A stretch of DNA of 64,000 bases from Robiginitalea myxolifaciens. GTDB lineage: Bacteria; Bacteroidota; Bacteroidia; Flavobacteriales; Flavobacteriaceae. Both the position numbers and the translations under genes were made by a program. Below the pieces are notes generated by a model. That model made no database searches, was not told where the DNA came from, and was given only the letters and a program-made list of their open reading frames with translations. Within the stretch, counting starts at the first letter, position 1; each line of letters begins with the position of its first letter. This document shows, one piece after another, positions 7,760 to 16,945 of the stretch. The stretch spans positions 434,001 through 498,000 of the forward strand of contig NZ_FOYQ01000002.1 of assembly GCF_900115205.1 (NCBI RefSeq), written 5' to 3'.

Positions 7760-9199
7760 ATGAAAAAACCACTCCTCCCTCTCCTATTGCTCGCCTTGTT
7801 TAGCGTATCCAGTTACGGACAAAAAATGAGCAAAACCAAGAAAGCCATCGTTGCCTCCATTGAAACTCATAAAGCCGAACTTATTTCCATAAGCGATTCG
7901 ATTTGGGCTTTAGCCGAAACCGCGTTCGATGAAGATATCAGTTCAAAATTATTGGCCGCATATGCCGAGAAAAACGGTTTTACCGTTGAGCGTGGCGTTG
8001 CGGAAATGCCCACTGCATTTGTAGCGACTTATGGCAGTGGAAAACCCGTAATTTCCGTTCTCGGAGAATTCGATGCGCTTCCTGGAATATCCCAGAAAGC
8101 ACAGCCGACCAAGGAAGCCCGTGTTCCCGGCGGTGCAGGCCACGGATGCGGACATAATTTATTCGGGACGGCCAGCCTGGCATCGGCCATTGCGATCAAG
8201 GAACGCATTGAAGCTGGCGACCTTCAGGGAACCATAAAATTTATGGGCACTCCCGCAGAAGAAAAGTTCTTTGGGAAAATCTGGATGGTTAAGGCGGGTA
8301 TTTGGGACGATGTTGATGTCAACATTAGCTGGCACCCCAGTGCTTTAACGAAGGCAGATGTTCAAAGCAGTCTTGCCTTAATCGATTTTAAAGTAGAGTT
8401 TTATGGACAGGCCGCTCATGCCTCTTCAGATCCGTGGAACGGGCGCAGTGCTTCCGACGCATTAGAGCTCTATACTACCGGGATCAATTATTATCGTGAA
8501 CATGTAAAACCAACGGTACGAATCCACTATCACATTCAAGATGGCGGTCAGGTAGTCAACGTAGTTCCCGATTACTCCAGGTTATGGGTACGGGTTCGGG
8601 ATACCAAGCGCGAAGGCATGATGCCGGTTTACGAGCAGATTCAAAAAATGGCTGAAGGCGCGGCAATTATGGCCAATGTTGAATACAAGATCTCCCTGAT
8701 TTCAGGAATATATGAAATACTGGTTAACAGGCGAGGTGGGGCAATAATGCAAGAAAATCTGGAATTACTCGGGCCTATTGAATACACGCCAGAAGAAATA
8801 ACTTTTGGCAAGGGAATTCAAGAAGCCACTGGAAAGCCACTAGTGGGCCTGGACAGTGAAATCAGGCCACTGGAAGAAACACAGGAACACCCCATGGGAG
8901 GATCCACGGATGTTGGAGATGTCAGCTGGAACGTAGCCAATATCAACCTGGGAGTCACCGTTGCCCCCAAGGACACTCCCTGGCACTCCTGGGCTGTAGT
9001 AGCCTGCGGGGGAATGAGTATTGGACATAAAGGCATGCTACAGGCCGCTAAAGCCATGGCCATGACCATGGCTGATTTATTCGAGGATGATAAACTGGTA
9101 GAAGAAGTAAAGGCAGAATATATAGAGCGCAAAGGAAATACGGTTTACGAACCCATGATTCCGGAAGGTCCTCCGCCAATCAATGGCATCGAAGAATAA
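7760..9199 (+). CDS. Secreted M20 family amidohydrolase (AbgB/peptidase M20D-like)
   Basis: A 479-residue zinc-dependent amidohydrolase of the M20D group (AbgB, p-aminobenzoyl-glutamate hydrolase, and aminoacylase-like enzymes), which cleaves amide bonds of N-acyl or aminobenzoyl amino acids. A signal peptide (residues 1-21, ending SSYGQ) indicates export. Metal-site motifs are LGEFDALPG near residue 97 and GAGHGCGHNLFG near residue 125. The dimerisation domain has GQAAHASSDPWNGRSA. Overall similarity looks closest to AbgB-like proteins. The physiological substrate is not known. Confidence 0.92.
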   Translation: MKKPLLPLLLLALFSVSSYGQKMSKTKKAIVASIETHKAELISISDSIWALAETAFDEDISSKLLAAYAEKNGFTVERGVAEMPTAFVATYGSGKPVISVLGEFDALPGISQKAQPTKEARVPGGAGHGCGHNLFGTASLASAIAIKERIEAGDLQGTIKFMGTPAEEKFFGKIWMVKAGIWDDVDVNISWHPSALTKADVQSSLALIDFKVEFYGQAAHASSDPWNGRSASDALELYTTGINYYREHVKPTVRIHYHIQDGGQVVNVVPDYSRLWVRVRDTKREGMMPVYEQIQKMAEGAAIMANVEYKISLISGIYEILVNRRGGAIMQENLELLGPIEYTPEEITFGKGIQEATGKPLVGLDSEIRPLEETQEHPMGGSTDVGDVSWNVANINLGVTVAPKDTPWHSWAVVACGGMSIGHKGMLQAAKAMAMTMADLFEDDKLVEEVKAEYIERKGNTVYEPMIPEGPPPINGIEE

Positions 9200-9243
9200 A
9201 ATTGCACGAGTCTCAGGCGCCCAAATAACTAAAACAAATTACT

Positions 9244-9537
9244 ATGGAACTTAACATAACAGACAATCCTGATCGAAAGCGATTTGAAGCCGTAGTCGGT
9301 GATCAGACGGCTTTCATAGAATACATTAAAACCCGGGAAAAAATCTACCTTACCCATACCGAGGTACCACAGGAATTATCCGGAAAGGGTATTGGAAAAG
9401 CACTGGTGAAGGGGGTTTTAGAGGAGGTAAAGCGCCTGGAACTGGAGCTTGTTCCCCTCTGCCCATTTGTCGCGCTATACATCAAACGAAACCCGGAATG
9501 GAAAGCGCTGGTTATGCGAGGTATAAATATCGATTAA
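9244..9537 (+). CDS. Small GNAT N-acetyltransferase (YidJ/Gcn5-like)
   Basis: A 97-residue single-domain acetyltransferase of the compact COG2388 type. The acetyl-CoA-binding loop is visible as ELSGKGIGKALVKGVL (residues 44-59), followed by CPFVALYIKRNPEW, the typical C-terminal signature of this group. No signal peptide. It heads a short run with the iron-sulfur protein gene (13-nt gap). The substrate is unknown; members of this group have been suggested to act on small molecules or peptides. Confidence 0.9.
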   Translation: MELNITDNPDRKRFEAVVGDQTAFIEYIKTREKIYLTHTEVPQELSGKGIGKALVKGVLEEVKRLELELVPLCPFVALYIKRNPEWKALVMRGINID

Positions 9538-9550
9538 ATACGAATTATCC

Positions 9551-9979
9551 ATGTCAGAAATAGTCAAAGAATACGCCAAGGGAGAGGACTTCGCAGTAAT
9601 CTGGAAGCCCAGGAAATGTATTCATTCCGAGATCTGTGTCAAGACCTTGCCAGAAGTGTACAAGCCCAAGGACAAGCCCTGGATACGGCCGGAAAATGCA
9701 GCGGTTGAGGCCTTAAAAAAACAGATCGATCAGTGTCCTTCAGGAGCATTGACCTATCGCGATAGTGGTGCTTCCGCCGGAGATGAACCCCAGGCAGCAG
9801 CTCAAATCAAAGCCAAGGTAATCCCGGGAGGACCGGTCTTATTCGAAGGGGATATTGCCCTAGAGGTAAACGGCGAAAACCGGAAACTGGAAGGAAGTAA
9901 TGCCTTCTGCCGTTGTGGTGCATCCACTAACAAACCTTTCTGCGATGGCAGTCATCGAAAAATAGATTTTGATTCCTAA
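9551..9979 (+). CDS. Fused 4Fe-4S (Fer4_19) and CDGSH iron-sulfur protein
   Basis: A 142-residue cytoplasmic two-cluster protein. The N-terminal divergent 4Fe-4S domain (Fer4_19) has Cys at 23, 29 and 62 (CIHSEIC and QCPSG). The C-terminal CDGSH domain has ligands C120, C122, C131 and H135 in FCRCGASTNKPFCDGSH, which bind a redox-active 2Fe-2S cluster. The two domains are joined by a linker of about 45 residues. Its stop codon overlaps the pirin start by 1 nt, so the two products are probably made together. An electron-transfer or redox-sensing role is inferred from the cluster types. Confidence 0.92.
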   Translation: MSEIVKEYAKGEDFAVIWKPRKCIHSEICVKTLPEVYKPKDKPWIRPENAAVEALKKQIDQCPSGALTYRDSGASAGDEPQAAAQIKAKVIPGGPVLFEGDIALEVNGENRKLEGSNAFCRCGASTNKPFCDGSHRKIDFDS

Positions 9980-10992
9980 TGGCAAATAATCCAATAGAGA
10001 TATTTCCCCTGGGGTTTCCGTGGAATACCCCGGACCCCTTCCTCTTCTGCGCGTATCACTACGATCAATACCCGGAAGGGAATAATGATTTAGGACCAGC
10101 TACAGGGGTATCTGGTCGGGCTTTGGGCAGCGATTTTGATCCCAATAATGCCTGGAGAATGTATCACGGAAAGACAGTTCCCGGATTTCCTGCCCACCCG
10201 CATTGTGGTTTCGAGACCATAACTATTGTTACTGAAGGATTATGCGATCATTCTGACTCACTCGGAGCAGCCGCTCGCTTTGGGCAGGGCGATGTGCAAT
10301 GGATCACAACCGGGGATGGACTCCAGCACTCGGAAATGTTCCCCCTGGTCAATCAGGATAAGCCCAATCCCCTCGAATTATTCCAGATTTGGCTCAACCT
10401 GCCTGCAAAAAGTAAGCGGGTTTCCCCGTATTTCAAGATGTATTGGAAAGAGGAAGTTCCTGTGGTTCAGAAGGGAAATAGCTCAGTAACCCTGGTAGCA
10501 GGTAGTCTCGATGACGTCCAGGCACTTTCCCCACCACCCGACTCCTGGGCAGCAGCCCCTGAAAACGAAGTAGTTGTCGCCATAATCGATCTCGCAGCTG
10601 GCGAACAGCTGGAACTACCTCAATTGGGCGATATGGCGAATCGGAATCTTTATTTCTTCGAAGGGGAATCTCTTACACTTACGTCCCATTCCGCTGATGA
10701 TAGCCAAACTCTAATGAAAGGTCAGGGCGTTTCCCTAAATAATGAGTACAGAACCCTGGTGGGAGGAAATGTGCTAAGCCGGTTGTTATGGCTGCAGGGA
10801 TGTCCGATAAACGAACCGGTTGCCAAGTATGGCCCTTTTGTTATGAATACCCCGGAAGAAATCCAGCAAGCCATGAATCGTTTTCGCCGGACCCAATTCG
10901 GAGGATGGCCCTGGGATCAGCACGATCCTGTGCATCGGCCAGATAAAGGTCGCTTTGCCCAATTCCCCGATGGGGAGTTGGTCGAAAAGTAA
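9979..10992 (+). CDS. Pirin family protein
   Basis: A 337-residue bicupin of the pirin family. The N-terminal cupin carries the metal-binding set HPHCGFETITIV (about residues 73-84) and GLQHSEMFP (about 114-122). Bacterial pirins are metal-binding proteins, several with quercetin dioxygenase activity or regulatory roles; which applies here is unknown. Its ATG overlaps the preceding iron-sulfur gene stop (TAATG). C-terminal QFGGWPWDQHDPVHRP is typical of the longer pirin subgroup. Confidence 0.92.
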   Translation: MANNPIEIFPLGFPWNTPDPFLFCAYHYDQYPEGNNDLGPATGVSGRALGSDFDPNNAWRMYHGKTVPGFPAHPHCGFETITIVTEGLCDHSDSLGAAARFGQGDVQWITTGDGLQHSEMFPLVNQDKPNPLELFQIWLNLPAKSKRVSPYFKMYWKEEVPVVQKGNSSVTLVAGSLDDVQALSPPPDSWAAAPENEVVVAIIDLAAGEQLELPQLGDMANRNLYFFEGESLTLTSHSADDSQTLMKGQGVSLNNEYRTLVGGNVLSRLLWLQGCPINEPVAKYGPFVMNTPEEIQQAMNRFRRTQFGGWPWDQHDPVHRPDKGRFAQFPDGELVEK

Positions 10993-11011
10993 TCGCCTGG
11001 AATTCTGAAGG

Positions 11012-12319
11012 TTAAACCCGGGTAATCCGAGCTCCGATTGCCTGCAAACGCGTGTCTATGGCTTCGTAGCCCCGATCGATCTGCTCGATGTTGTGTATGG
11101 TGCTTTCACCTTTCGCCGACAATGCTGCAATGAGTAGCGATACCCCGGCGCGAATATCCGGTGAGGTCATGGTGGTTCCTTTCAGGGAAGATTTAAAATC
11201 ATGTCCGATGACCGTTGCGCGGTGGGGATCACAAAGAATAATCTTCGCGCCCATATCCAATAACTTGTCGACAAAGAAGAGGCGGCTCTCGAACATTTTC
11301 TGGTGGATGAGGACTTCGCCACGTGCCTGGGTAGACACTACCAAAATGATACTCAGCAAATCCGGCGTAAGACCTGGCCAGGGAGCATCGGCAATGGTCA
11401 GGATAGATCCGTCGATATAGTTCTGGATTTCATAACCTTCGGTATGGGCTGGGATATAGATGTCATCCCCTTTTCGCTCCAGGGTAATCCCTAATTTTCC
11501 AAAAACTGAAGGAATAAGTCCAAGGTTTTCCCAGCTTACATTTTTGATCGTGAGCTCACTGCGCGTCATGGCGGCCAAACCAATCCAACTGCCAATCTCA
11601 ATCATATCCGGCAACATGCGGTGGTCGGTTCCCCCTAATTTTTCCACCCCTTCGATGGTTAGCAAGTTTGAACCTACCCCGCTAATTCGAGCACCCATTC
11701 TGTTCAGCATATTGCAGAGCTGCTGCAGGTAAGGTTCGCATGCCGCGTTGTAAATAGTAGTAGTTCCTTCAGCAAGAACTGCGGCCATTACGATATTAGC
11801 GGTACCCGTAACTGAGGCTTCATCGAGCAACATGTAGGCACCTTTCAACTTTTTGGCTTCTACCCCGTAAAAGTATTCCTCCCGATTATATCGGAATGCT
11901 GCGCCCAGTTTTATGAATCCCTCAAAGTGGGTGTCTAGACGTCGGCGCCCAATTTTGTCGCCTCCGGGTTTTGGGATATATCCCTTTCCAAAGCGGGCCA
12001 GTAAAGGCCCTACCAACATAATGGAACCGCGTAGTCCACGACCATCCCGTTTAAAGGCTTCGGATTGCAGGTAATCGAGGTTTACCTCATCGGCTTTGAA
12101 GGTGTAGGAACCCTCTCCCTTTTTCTGGATTTTTACCCCCAGGTTTTCCAAAAGGGCAATGAGCTTATTGACATCGATGATGTCGGGAATGTTGCTGATT
12201 GTTACCGCTTCGGCGGTTAACAATACGGCACAAAGAATTTGTAGTGCTTCGTTTTTGGCTCCCTGAGGAGTAATTTCCCCCTGAAGGCGATGTCCACCTT
12301 CAATTTTAAATGTACCCAT
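11012..12319 (-). CDS. murA: UDP-N-acetylglucosamine 1-carboxyvinyltransferase, Asp active-site variant
   Basis: Catalyses the first committed step of peptidoglycan synthesis, transfer of enolpyruvate from PEP to UDP-GlcNAc in the cytoplasm. The 435 residues cover the full EPSP-synthase-like fold, with QGAKNEALQILCA near the N-terminus and LPDMIEIGSWIG later. In the active-site loop the usual Cys (C115 in E. coli) is Asp121, in GGDKIGRRRLD. Cys-to-Asp enzymes are active but not alkylated by fosfomycin, so intrinsic resistance is expected. It follows the DUF4290 gene with a 3-nt gap. Confidence 0.97.
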   Translation of the reverse strand: MGTFKIEGGHRLQGEITPQGAKNEALQILCAVLLTAEAVTISNIPDIIDVNKLIALLENLGVKIQKKGEGSYTFKADEVNLDYLQSEAFKRDGRGLRGSIMLVGPLLARFGKGYIPKPGGDKIGRRRLDTHFEGFIKLGAAFRYNREEYFYGVEAKKLKGAYMLLDEASVTGTANIVMAAVLAEGTTTIYNAACEPYLQQLCNMLNRMGARISGVGSNLLTIEGVEKLGGTDHRMLPDMIEIGSWIGLAAMTRSELTIKNVSWENLGLIPSVFGKLGITLERKGDDIYIPAHTEGYEIQNYIDGSILTIADAPWPGLTPDLLSIILVVSTQARGEVLIHQKMFESRLFFVDKLLDMGAKIILCDPHRATVIGHDFKSSLKGTTMTSPDIRAGVSLLIAALSAKGESTIHNIEQIDRGYEAIDTRLQAIGARITRV

Positions 12320-12322
12320 GGA

Positions 12323-12973
12323 TTAGTAACGCTTTTTACCCCGGCTTCCGCGCTGTCCTTTTTTCTGAGAATTACTTCGGTTGGATTTGTTGCTGCGCTG
12401 CTTCAGGAACTGTCCGCTCTCTGTCAGGTTTTCACCATCAGCAGCCAAATCGATTTTTCCGTCGCTTAGCTCCAAAAGATGGGCAAAAATCACCTTGTCG
12501 TCTACCGTATCCTTATTCCAGTTCAGGTAACACTTTTTCATGTGGTTGGCGATAGCATATTCAAGGCCTGCCCGCTTGTCTCCTGCTTCCCACTTCACCG
12601 CCACGTCGATCATCCGCTTGATATTGTTTCCGTAAAAACGGTATTTCGGGTGGTTTTGAGGATAATCCAGGGGTTCGGGACGCGCTTCCAGGACTTCCTT
12701 ACTCAGGACGGGATAAGGAGAATCAACATCCAACTTAAAATCGGACATGATAAATAATTGATCCCAAAGTTTATGCTGGAAATCGGGAACATCTCGCAAA
12801 TGAGGTTGCATGTTACCCATTACGCTTATAATGGCCTGCGCCATTCGATTTCTTTCTTCGCGGTCTTCTAAAGCGACAGCGTGATCTACCATTTTCTGAA
12901 AATGGCGGCCGTACTCAGGAATGTGCAACGGTGGCCTTTCCGTATTATACTGGAGGTTGAAAACTTCGTTCAA
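12323..12973 (-). CDS. DUF4290 domain protein
   Basis: A Bacteroidota-specific protein of unknown function, about 216 residues, recognised by NLQYNTERPPLHIPEYGR at the N-terminus and HPKYRFYGNNIKRMIDVA in the middle. The start is uncertain because no ATG lies near the conserved N-terminus. The frame opens at a TTG at 13009, but the TTG at 12973 places the start 5 residues before NLQYN, as is usual in the family. The C-terminus is very basic (SNRSNSQKKGQRGSRGKKRY), suggesting nucleic-acid contact. It is closely coupled to murA downstream. Confidence 0.88.
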   Translation of the reverse strand: MNEVFNLQYNTERPPLHIPEYGRHFQKMVDHAVALEDREERNRMAQAIISVMGNMQPHLRDVPDFQHKLWDQLFIMSDFKLDVDSPYPVLSKEVLEARPEPLDYPQNHPKYRFYGNNIKRMIDVAVKWEAGDKRAGLEYAIANHMKKCYLNWNKDTVDDKVIFAHLLELSDGKIDLAADGENLTESGQFLKQRSNKSNRSNSQKKGQRGSRGKKRY

Positions 12974-13070
12974 AGTATATGTGCTGTAATTAACAATGAA
13001 GTAAAGCAAGGGAGTAGCTATTCCCTATGCGCTTTCAAAGAAACAAAATTAAAGCGAGAAACCCATGCAA

Positions 13071-13358
13071 TCAGAGGGATATCACACCTTCTACCACGGA
13101 AACCTCCCGATACTTTTCGATAACCTCCTGTGGATTCTTCATGCGGACATTTACCGAAAGACTGGTGTATTTACCATTCCGGGATTGCTTGGATTTAATA
13201 ACCGCACCCGTATTGTCGAAGATCCGGCTGATTTGTCGGGATTTATCCTCGTCGGTGGGGATAATAAACTTATACAGGTAATCCGAAGGCCATTGCGTGG
13301 AATTAGTGAGTTCCTGTTCCAGCCTGTTATAAAAGTCTTCGGGATTTTCTGTTGCCAT
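13071..13358 (-). CDS. DUF493 family protein (YbeD-like)
   Basis: A 95-residue ACT-like alpha/beta protein of the DUF493 family, small cytoplasmic proteins thought to be regulatory (E. coli YbeD). Seen are FYNRLEQELTNSTQWPSDYLYKF near the start and SLSVNVRMKNPQEVIEKYR near the end. The longest frame begins at TTG 13373, but the ATG at 13358 fits the family length. It lies upstream of DUF4290 on the same strand with a 97-bp gap and is divergent from the P-loop ATPase gene. Confidence 0.88.
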   Translation of the reverse strand: MATENPEDFYNRLEQELTNSTQWPSDYLYKFIIPTDEDKSRQISRIFDNTGAVIKSKQSRNGKYTSLSVNVRMKNPQEVIEKYREVSVVEGVISL

Positions 13359-13438
13359 TCCTTTTTTTTGCAAAGATACTGTATGTAATTACAGCTTGAA
13401 AATCGCCACAGTGATTTCCCGCTGCATGCGAGAATAAC

Positions 13439-13446
13439 TAAATTTG
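13439..13446 (+). promoter_or_regulatory. Candidate promoter of the ATPase-recQ-fmt operon
   Basis: TAAATTTG matches the -7 consensus TAnnTTTG and ends 4 bp before the ATG at 13451. A TTTC at 13415-13418 lies 20 bp upstream as a near-match -33 box. The short leader would make the transcript nearly leaderless, so the spacing needs a TSS map. Confidence 0.35.
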
Positions 13447-13450
13447 TTTA

Positions 13451-14041
13451 ATGGATCGGAATAGACCCAAACGCATTGTCATAACCGGTGGTCCCGGAAC
13501 CGGAAAAACAGCCGTTATTGAGGAACTGGAACGCTCAGGCTATCACTGCATGCATGAAATTATCCGGGACATGACCCTACGGGCAAAAGCAGAGGAAGAA
13601 GCCACTCCAATTACAAATCCCCTGGCTTTTGTGGCTGATCCACTCGCCTTCAACGAAAAATTACTGGAAGGGCGGCAGGCGCAATTTGAGGCAGCAGCCA
13701 CTCTGAAAGAGGATTTGGTTTTCTTTGACCGCGGCCTGCCGGACGTCATTGCCTATATGGATTATTTTAAACAGGAATATCACAATGCTTTTACCAGGGC
13801 CTGCCTGGAGATGCGCTACGATATGGTTGTTGTCCTTCCCCCCTGGCGGGATATCTATCGACAGGACGACGGAAGGCTCGAGGCATTCGAAGAAGCCGTG
13901 GACATTCACAACCAACTGGTTACCACGTATCAGCAGTGTAATTATGAAATTACCACCTTACCGACGGGTACTGTTGTTGAGCGTGTATCTGAAATGCTCT
14001 CCCTGGTTACCAATCGCTTTAATTCAGAACGCCTTCCCTGA
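13451..14041 (+). CDS. P-loop ATPase (AAA_28-like)
   Basis: A 196-residue P-loop NTPase with Walker A GGPGTGKT (residues 13-20) and a probable Walker B/DR segment VFFDRGLPDV. The pattern of a short N-terminal kinase-like fold followed by YDMVVVLPPWRDIYRQDDGR fits the AAA_28 family, which resembles nucleotide or small-molecule kinases. The substrate is unknown. Its TGA is directly followed by the recQ ATG with no gap, and recQ overlaps fmt, so the three genes form one operon. Confidence 0.85.
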   Translation: MDRNRPKRIVITGGPGTGKTAVIEELERSGYHCMHEIIRDMTLRAKAEEEATPITNPLAFVADPLAFNEKLLEGRQAQFEAAATLKEDLVFFDRGLPDVIAYMDYFKQEYHNAFTRACLEMRYDMVVVLPPWRDIYRQDDGRLEAFEEAVDIHNQLVTTYQQCNYEITTLPTGTVVERVSEMLSLVTNRFNSERLP

Positions 14042-15949
14042 ATGACCCAACCGGAAGAAATACTGGAGAAATACTGGGGGTACACCACTTTCCGGGGTTT
14101 ACAGAAACCCGCTATTGAAAATGTACTTGCCGGAAAGGACACCTTACTCCTAATGCCTACCGGTGGGGGCAAATCACTATGTTATCAGGTTCCGGCTTTG
14201 ATGCTGGAAGGAACCACCCTGGTCATTTCCCCACTTATCGCTCTGATGGAGGACCAGCTCAGCCGCCTGAAGCAGCAAGGGGTAAAGGCTATGGGCTTAT
14301 TTGGAAGCATCACGGAAAATGAACTGATCGATCGCCTGGACAACTTGAGTTATGGCAATTACGACCTGGTCTACCTAAGTCCGGAAAGATTGAGACAAGA
14401 ATTGGTGCTGGAACGCATTTCACGATCCAAGATATCGCTGATTGCGGTAGATGAGGCGCATTGCATCTCGCAATGGGGTTATGACTTCCGGCCGGCTTAT
14501 CTGGAATGCGCCCGATTGCGGGAATTACATCCGGACATTCCATTTATTGCACTTACTGCCACTGCTCCCGAAACGGTACGGCTGGACATCCTCAAGCAAC
14601 TGGAGATGCCTGAGGCAACCGTGCTTTCGGATTCTATGTTCCGCGAGAACATTTCATTTGAAGTACTGAAAACTGAGGATAAGCGCTATCGCCTGAAAAC
14701 CCTCTGTATGGCTGCCAACGGCAGTGCAATTATTTATGTTCGGAGTCGCAAAGCAAGTGTCCTGCTTGCCGATTATCTGAAGGATTCCGGATTAAAAGCC
14801 CTGAGCTTCCACGGCGGAATGGATTTGGACAGCAAAAAGAAAAACTTGCAGCTGTGGCTAAAGGATTCCGACAGTATTATGGTCGCAACCAATGCCTTTG
14901 GGATGGGTGTGGATAAGGCCGACGTCCGCCTGGTTGTCCATTTTCACATCCCTGAGACTTTGGAACACTATTATCAGGAGGCCGGACGGGCCGGTAGAGA
15001 CGGCCTTCCGGCACGGGCTGTATTGCTCGCCGGACCCGCTGATATTTCAGACAGCGAGTCGTATTATCTGGGAAATCTGCCAGGCACCCGAGACCTGATC
15101 CTGACCTACAGGAAGCTTTGCAACTATTTTGAAGTTGCCTACGGCGAATTGCCCGAGGGGGTTTACCCTTTTCGGTTGGAATCGTTTTGCAATCAATACA
15201 AACTGCCCATATCCAAGACACTGAAGGTTCTGGAAGTCCTGGATCGGCAAGGCGTGATTGGGTTGAGTCGCCAGTATTCGGCTCAGGCTAAAATCCAGTT
15301 CATTTGTAAAAAGGAAGCCCTTTGGGGATATTTTGAGAAATACCCCTTGATGAAGGAACCCATACAGTTGTTACTCCGGACCTATGGCGGCCTTTTCGAT
15401 TTTCCCACGGCTATCAGAACCCTTGGAATAAGCAAAAAACTATGGATCTCTGAAAGTGAATTTATTCAATGGCTGGAACGATTGGACCAGGACGAAATCC
15501 TTAACCTGGAACTCAATACATCGGATTTGAATCTGCTATTTCTCGTGCCTCGGGAAGATGAGCGAACTATTCATTTGTTCTCCCGGGACATTGAAAACCG
15601 AAACCGACTGCGAATCGCTAAGGTCAACGCCATGTTGACCTATGTTGAAGAAAGTTCCCTTTGTCGTCAACAGCAGATACTGGCTTATTTTGGCCAACCA
15701 CAACCGGAACCCTGCGGAATCTGCGATGTTTGCCAGCCGCGTGTCGCCAATTCCAACCTAAAAGCCAATAGAACCCAACTGATTCATCGGCTAAGCCGTA
15801 ATTTGGCCCATGGCCCGAAAACCTCAAGAGAGTTGATAGCGAGCAGCGAGGTGCCCGAGCAGGAAATCCTGGCCACCCTGCAGGAAATGCTACAAGAAGG
15901 CAAAGTTGCCATTAGCGATAGTAATACCTATTATCTTACAACCAAATGA
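14042..15949 (+). CDS. recQ: RecQ family ATP-dependent DNA helicase
   Basis: A 3'-5' DNA helicase of 635 residues used in recombination and fork repair. Visible motifs are Walker A MPTGGGKSLCYQ (residues 38-49), DEAH at 137-140, QEAGRAGRDGLP in helicase motif VI, and a zinc-binding segment QPEPCGICDVCQ near residue 558. The C-terminal RQC region is divergent, and no clear HRDC domain is seen, so it is a shorter RecQ of the type frequent in Bacteroidota. It is translationally coupled to both neighbours. Confidence 0.94.
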   Translation: MTQPEEILEKYWGYTTFRGLQKPAIENVLAGKDTLLLMPTGGGKSLCYQVPALMLEGTTLVISPLIALMEDQLSRLKQQGVKAMGLFGSITENELIDRLDNLSYGNYDLVYLSPERLRQELVLERISRSKISLIAVDEAHCISQWGYDFRPAYLECARLRELHPDIPFIALTATAPETVRLDILKQLEMPEATVLSDSMFRENISFEVLKTEDKRYRLKTLCMAANGSAIIYVRSRKASVLLADYLKDSGLKALSFHGGMDLDSKKKNLQLWLKDSDSIMVATNAFGMGVDKADVRLVVHFHIPETLEHYYQEAGRAGRDGLPARAVLLAGPADISDSESYYLGNLPGTRDLILTYRKLCNYFEVAYGELPEGVYPFRLESFCNQYKLPISKTLKVLEVLDRQGVIGLSRQYSAQAKIQFICKKEALWGYFEKYPLMKEPIQLLLRTYGGLFDFPTAIRTLGISKKLWISESEFIQWLERLDQDEILNLELNTSDLNLLFLVPREDERTIHLFSRDIENRNRLRIAKVNAMLTYVEESSLCRQQQILAYFGQPQPEPCGICDVCQPRVANSNLKANRTQLIHRLSRNLAHGPKTSRELIASSEVPEQEILATLQEMLQEGKVAISDSNTYYLTTK

Positions 15950-16896
15950 ATGTACTGAAGATTGCCTTTATGGGCACCCCGGAATTTGCGGTCGCTTCCC
16001 TGGCCGCATTGCTCGAAGCTGGGTACGACGTAGTTGCCGTAGTTACGGCTCCGGACAGGCCAGCGGGACGCGGTAGAAAACTCAGGCAATCTGCCGTAAA
16101 ACAATATGCCCTTTCAAAGGAGTTACCCGTTTTACAACCCACCAACCTGAAGGATCCGGAATTCCTGGATTCCCTTGTGGCATTCGGCGTTAATCTTCAG
16201 GTTGTAGTGGCCTTCCGAATGCTTCCCGTTGCCATCTGGTCTTTCCCGGAATTCGGAACGTTTAACTTACATGCTTCGCTCTTACCCGACTATCGGGGAG
16301 CTGCCCCCATAAATTGGGCAATTATAAATGGCGAGACTACTACGGGCGCTACTACCTTCTTTATTAATGAAAACATAGATACAGGGAACATCCTCCTGCA
16401 AGAGTCCCTTGAAATTGGACCTGAGGAGAATGCCGGGGAGTTGCATGATCGCCTCATGGAACTGGGTCAGGAATTGTTGGTTAGAACTGTTGGCCTTATT
16501 GAACAGGGCGAAGTCAAGGCAAAAAAGCAAAACGAGGCCGATCCTGATAAGAAGGCTCCAAAACTAAATCGGGACAATTCTAAGATAAACTGGAACCAGC
16601 CCGCCGAGACGCTTCATAATTTAATACGGGGACTCAGTCCTTACCCCGGGGCCTGGACCCAAATGTGGAATAACAACACAGATGGGATGCAGTGCAAAGT
16701 ATTTAAGGCGACCCTGACGGATCGCAAGTCCGGGACGGATCCTGGCCAACTTATTCTGGACCATGGGAGGTTGTTCGCTGCCACCTCAGACTTCGATCTG
16801 GAGCTCCTCGAAATTCAATTAGAAGGGAAACGCAGGATGCAGGTTTCGGACCTGTTGAATGGCTTCGAATTAAAAGAAAATGCCTACTTACTCTAA
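15946..16896 (+). CDS. fmt: Methionyl-tRNA formyltransferase
   Basis: Formylates initiator Met-tRNA with 10-formyl-tetrahydrofolate. The 316-residue product has FMGTPEFAV at the start, the catalytic-region motif HASLLPDYRGAAPINWAI and the C-terminal tRNA-binding domain with LNRDNSKINWNQPAE. Length and motifs are normal. The ATG overlaps the recQ stop by 4 nt (ATGA), a sign of coupled translation. Confidence 0.97.
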   Translation: MNVLKIAFMGTPEFAVASLAALLEAGYDVVAVVTAPDRPAGRGRKLRQSAVKQYALSKELPVLQPTNLKDPEFLDSLVAFGVNLQVVVAFRMLPVAIWSFPEFGTFNLHASLLPDYRGAAPINWAIINGETTTGATTFFINENIDTGNILLQESLEIGPEENAGELHDRLMELGQELLVRTVGLIEQGEVKAKKQNEADPDKKAPKLNRDNSKINWNQPAETLHNLIRGLSPYPGAWTQMWNNNTDGMQCKVFKATLTDRKSGTDPGQLILDHGRLFAATSDFDLELLEIQLEGKRRMQVSDLLNGFELKENAYLL

Positions 16897-16945
16897 AGGC
16901 CCGGAATTAAAGGGCTCAACGCAAATTGACCAAAATCCGGTCAGT

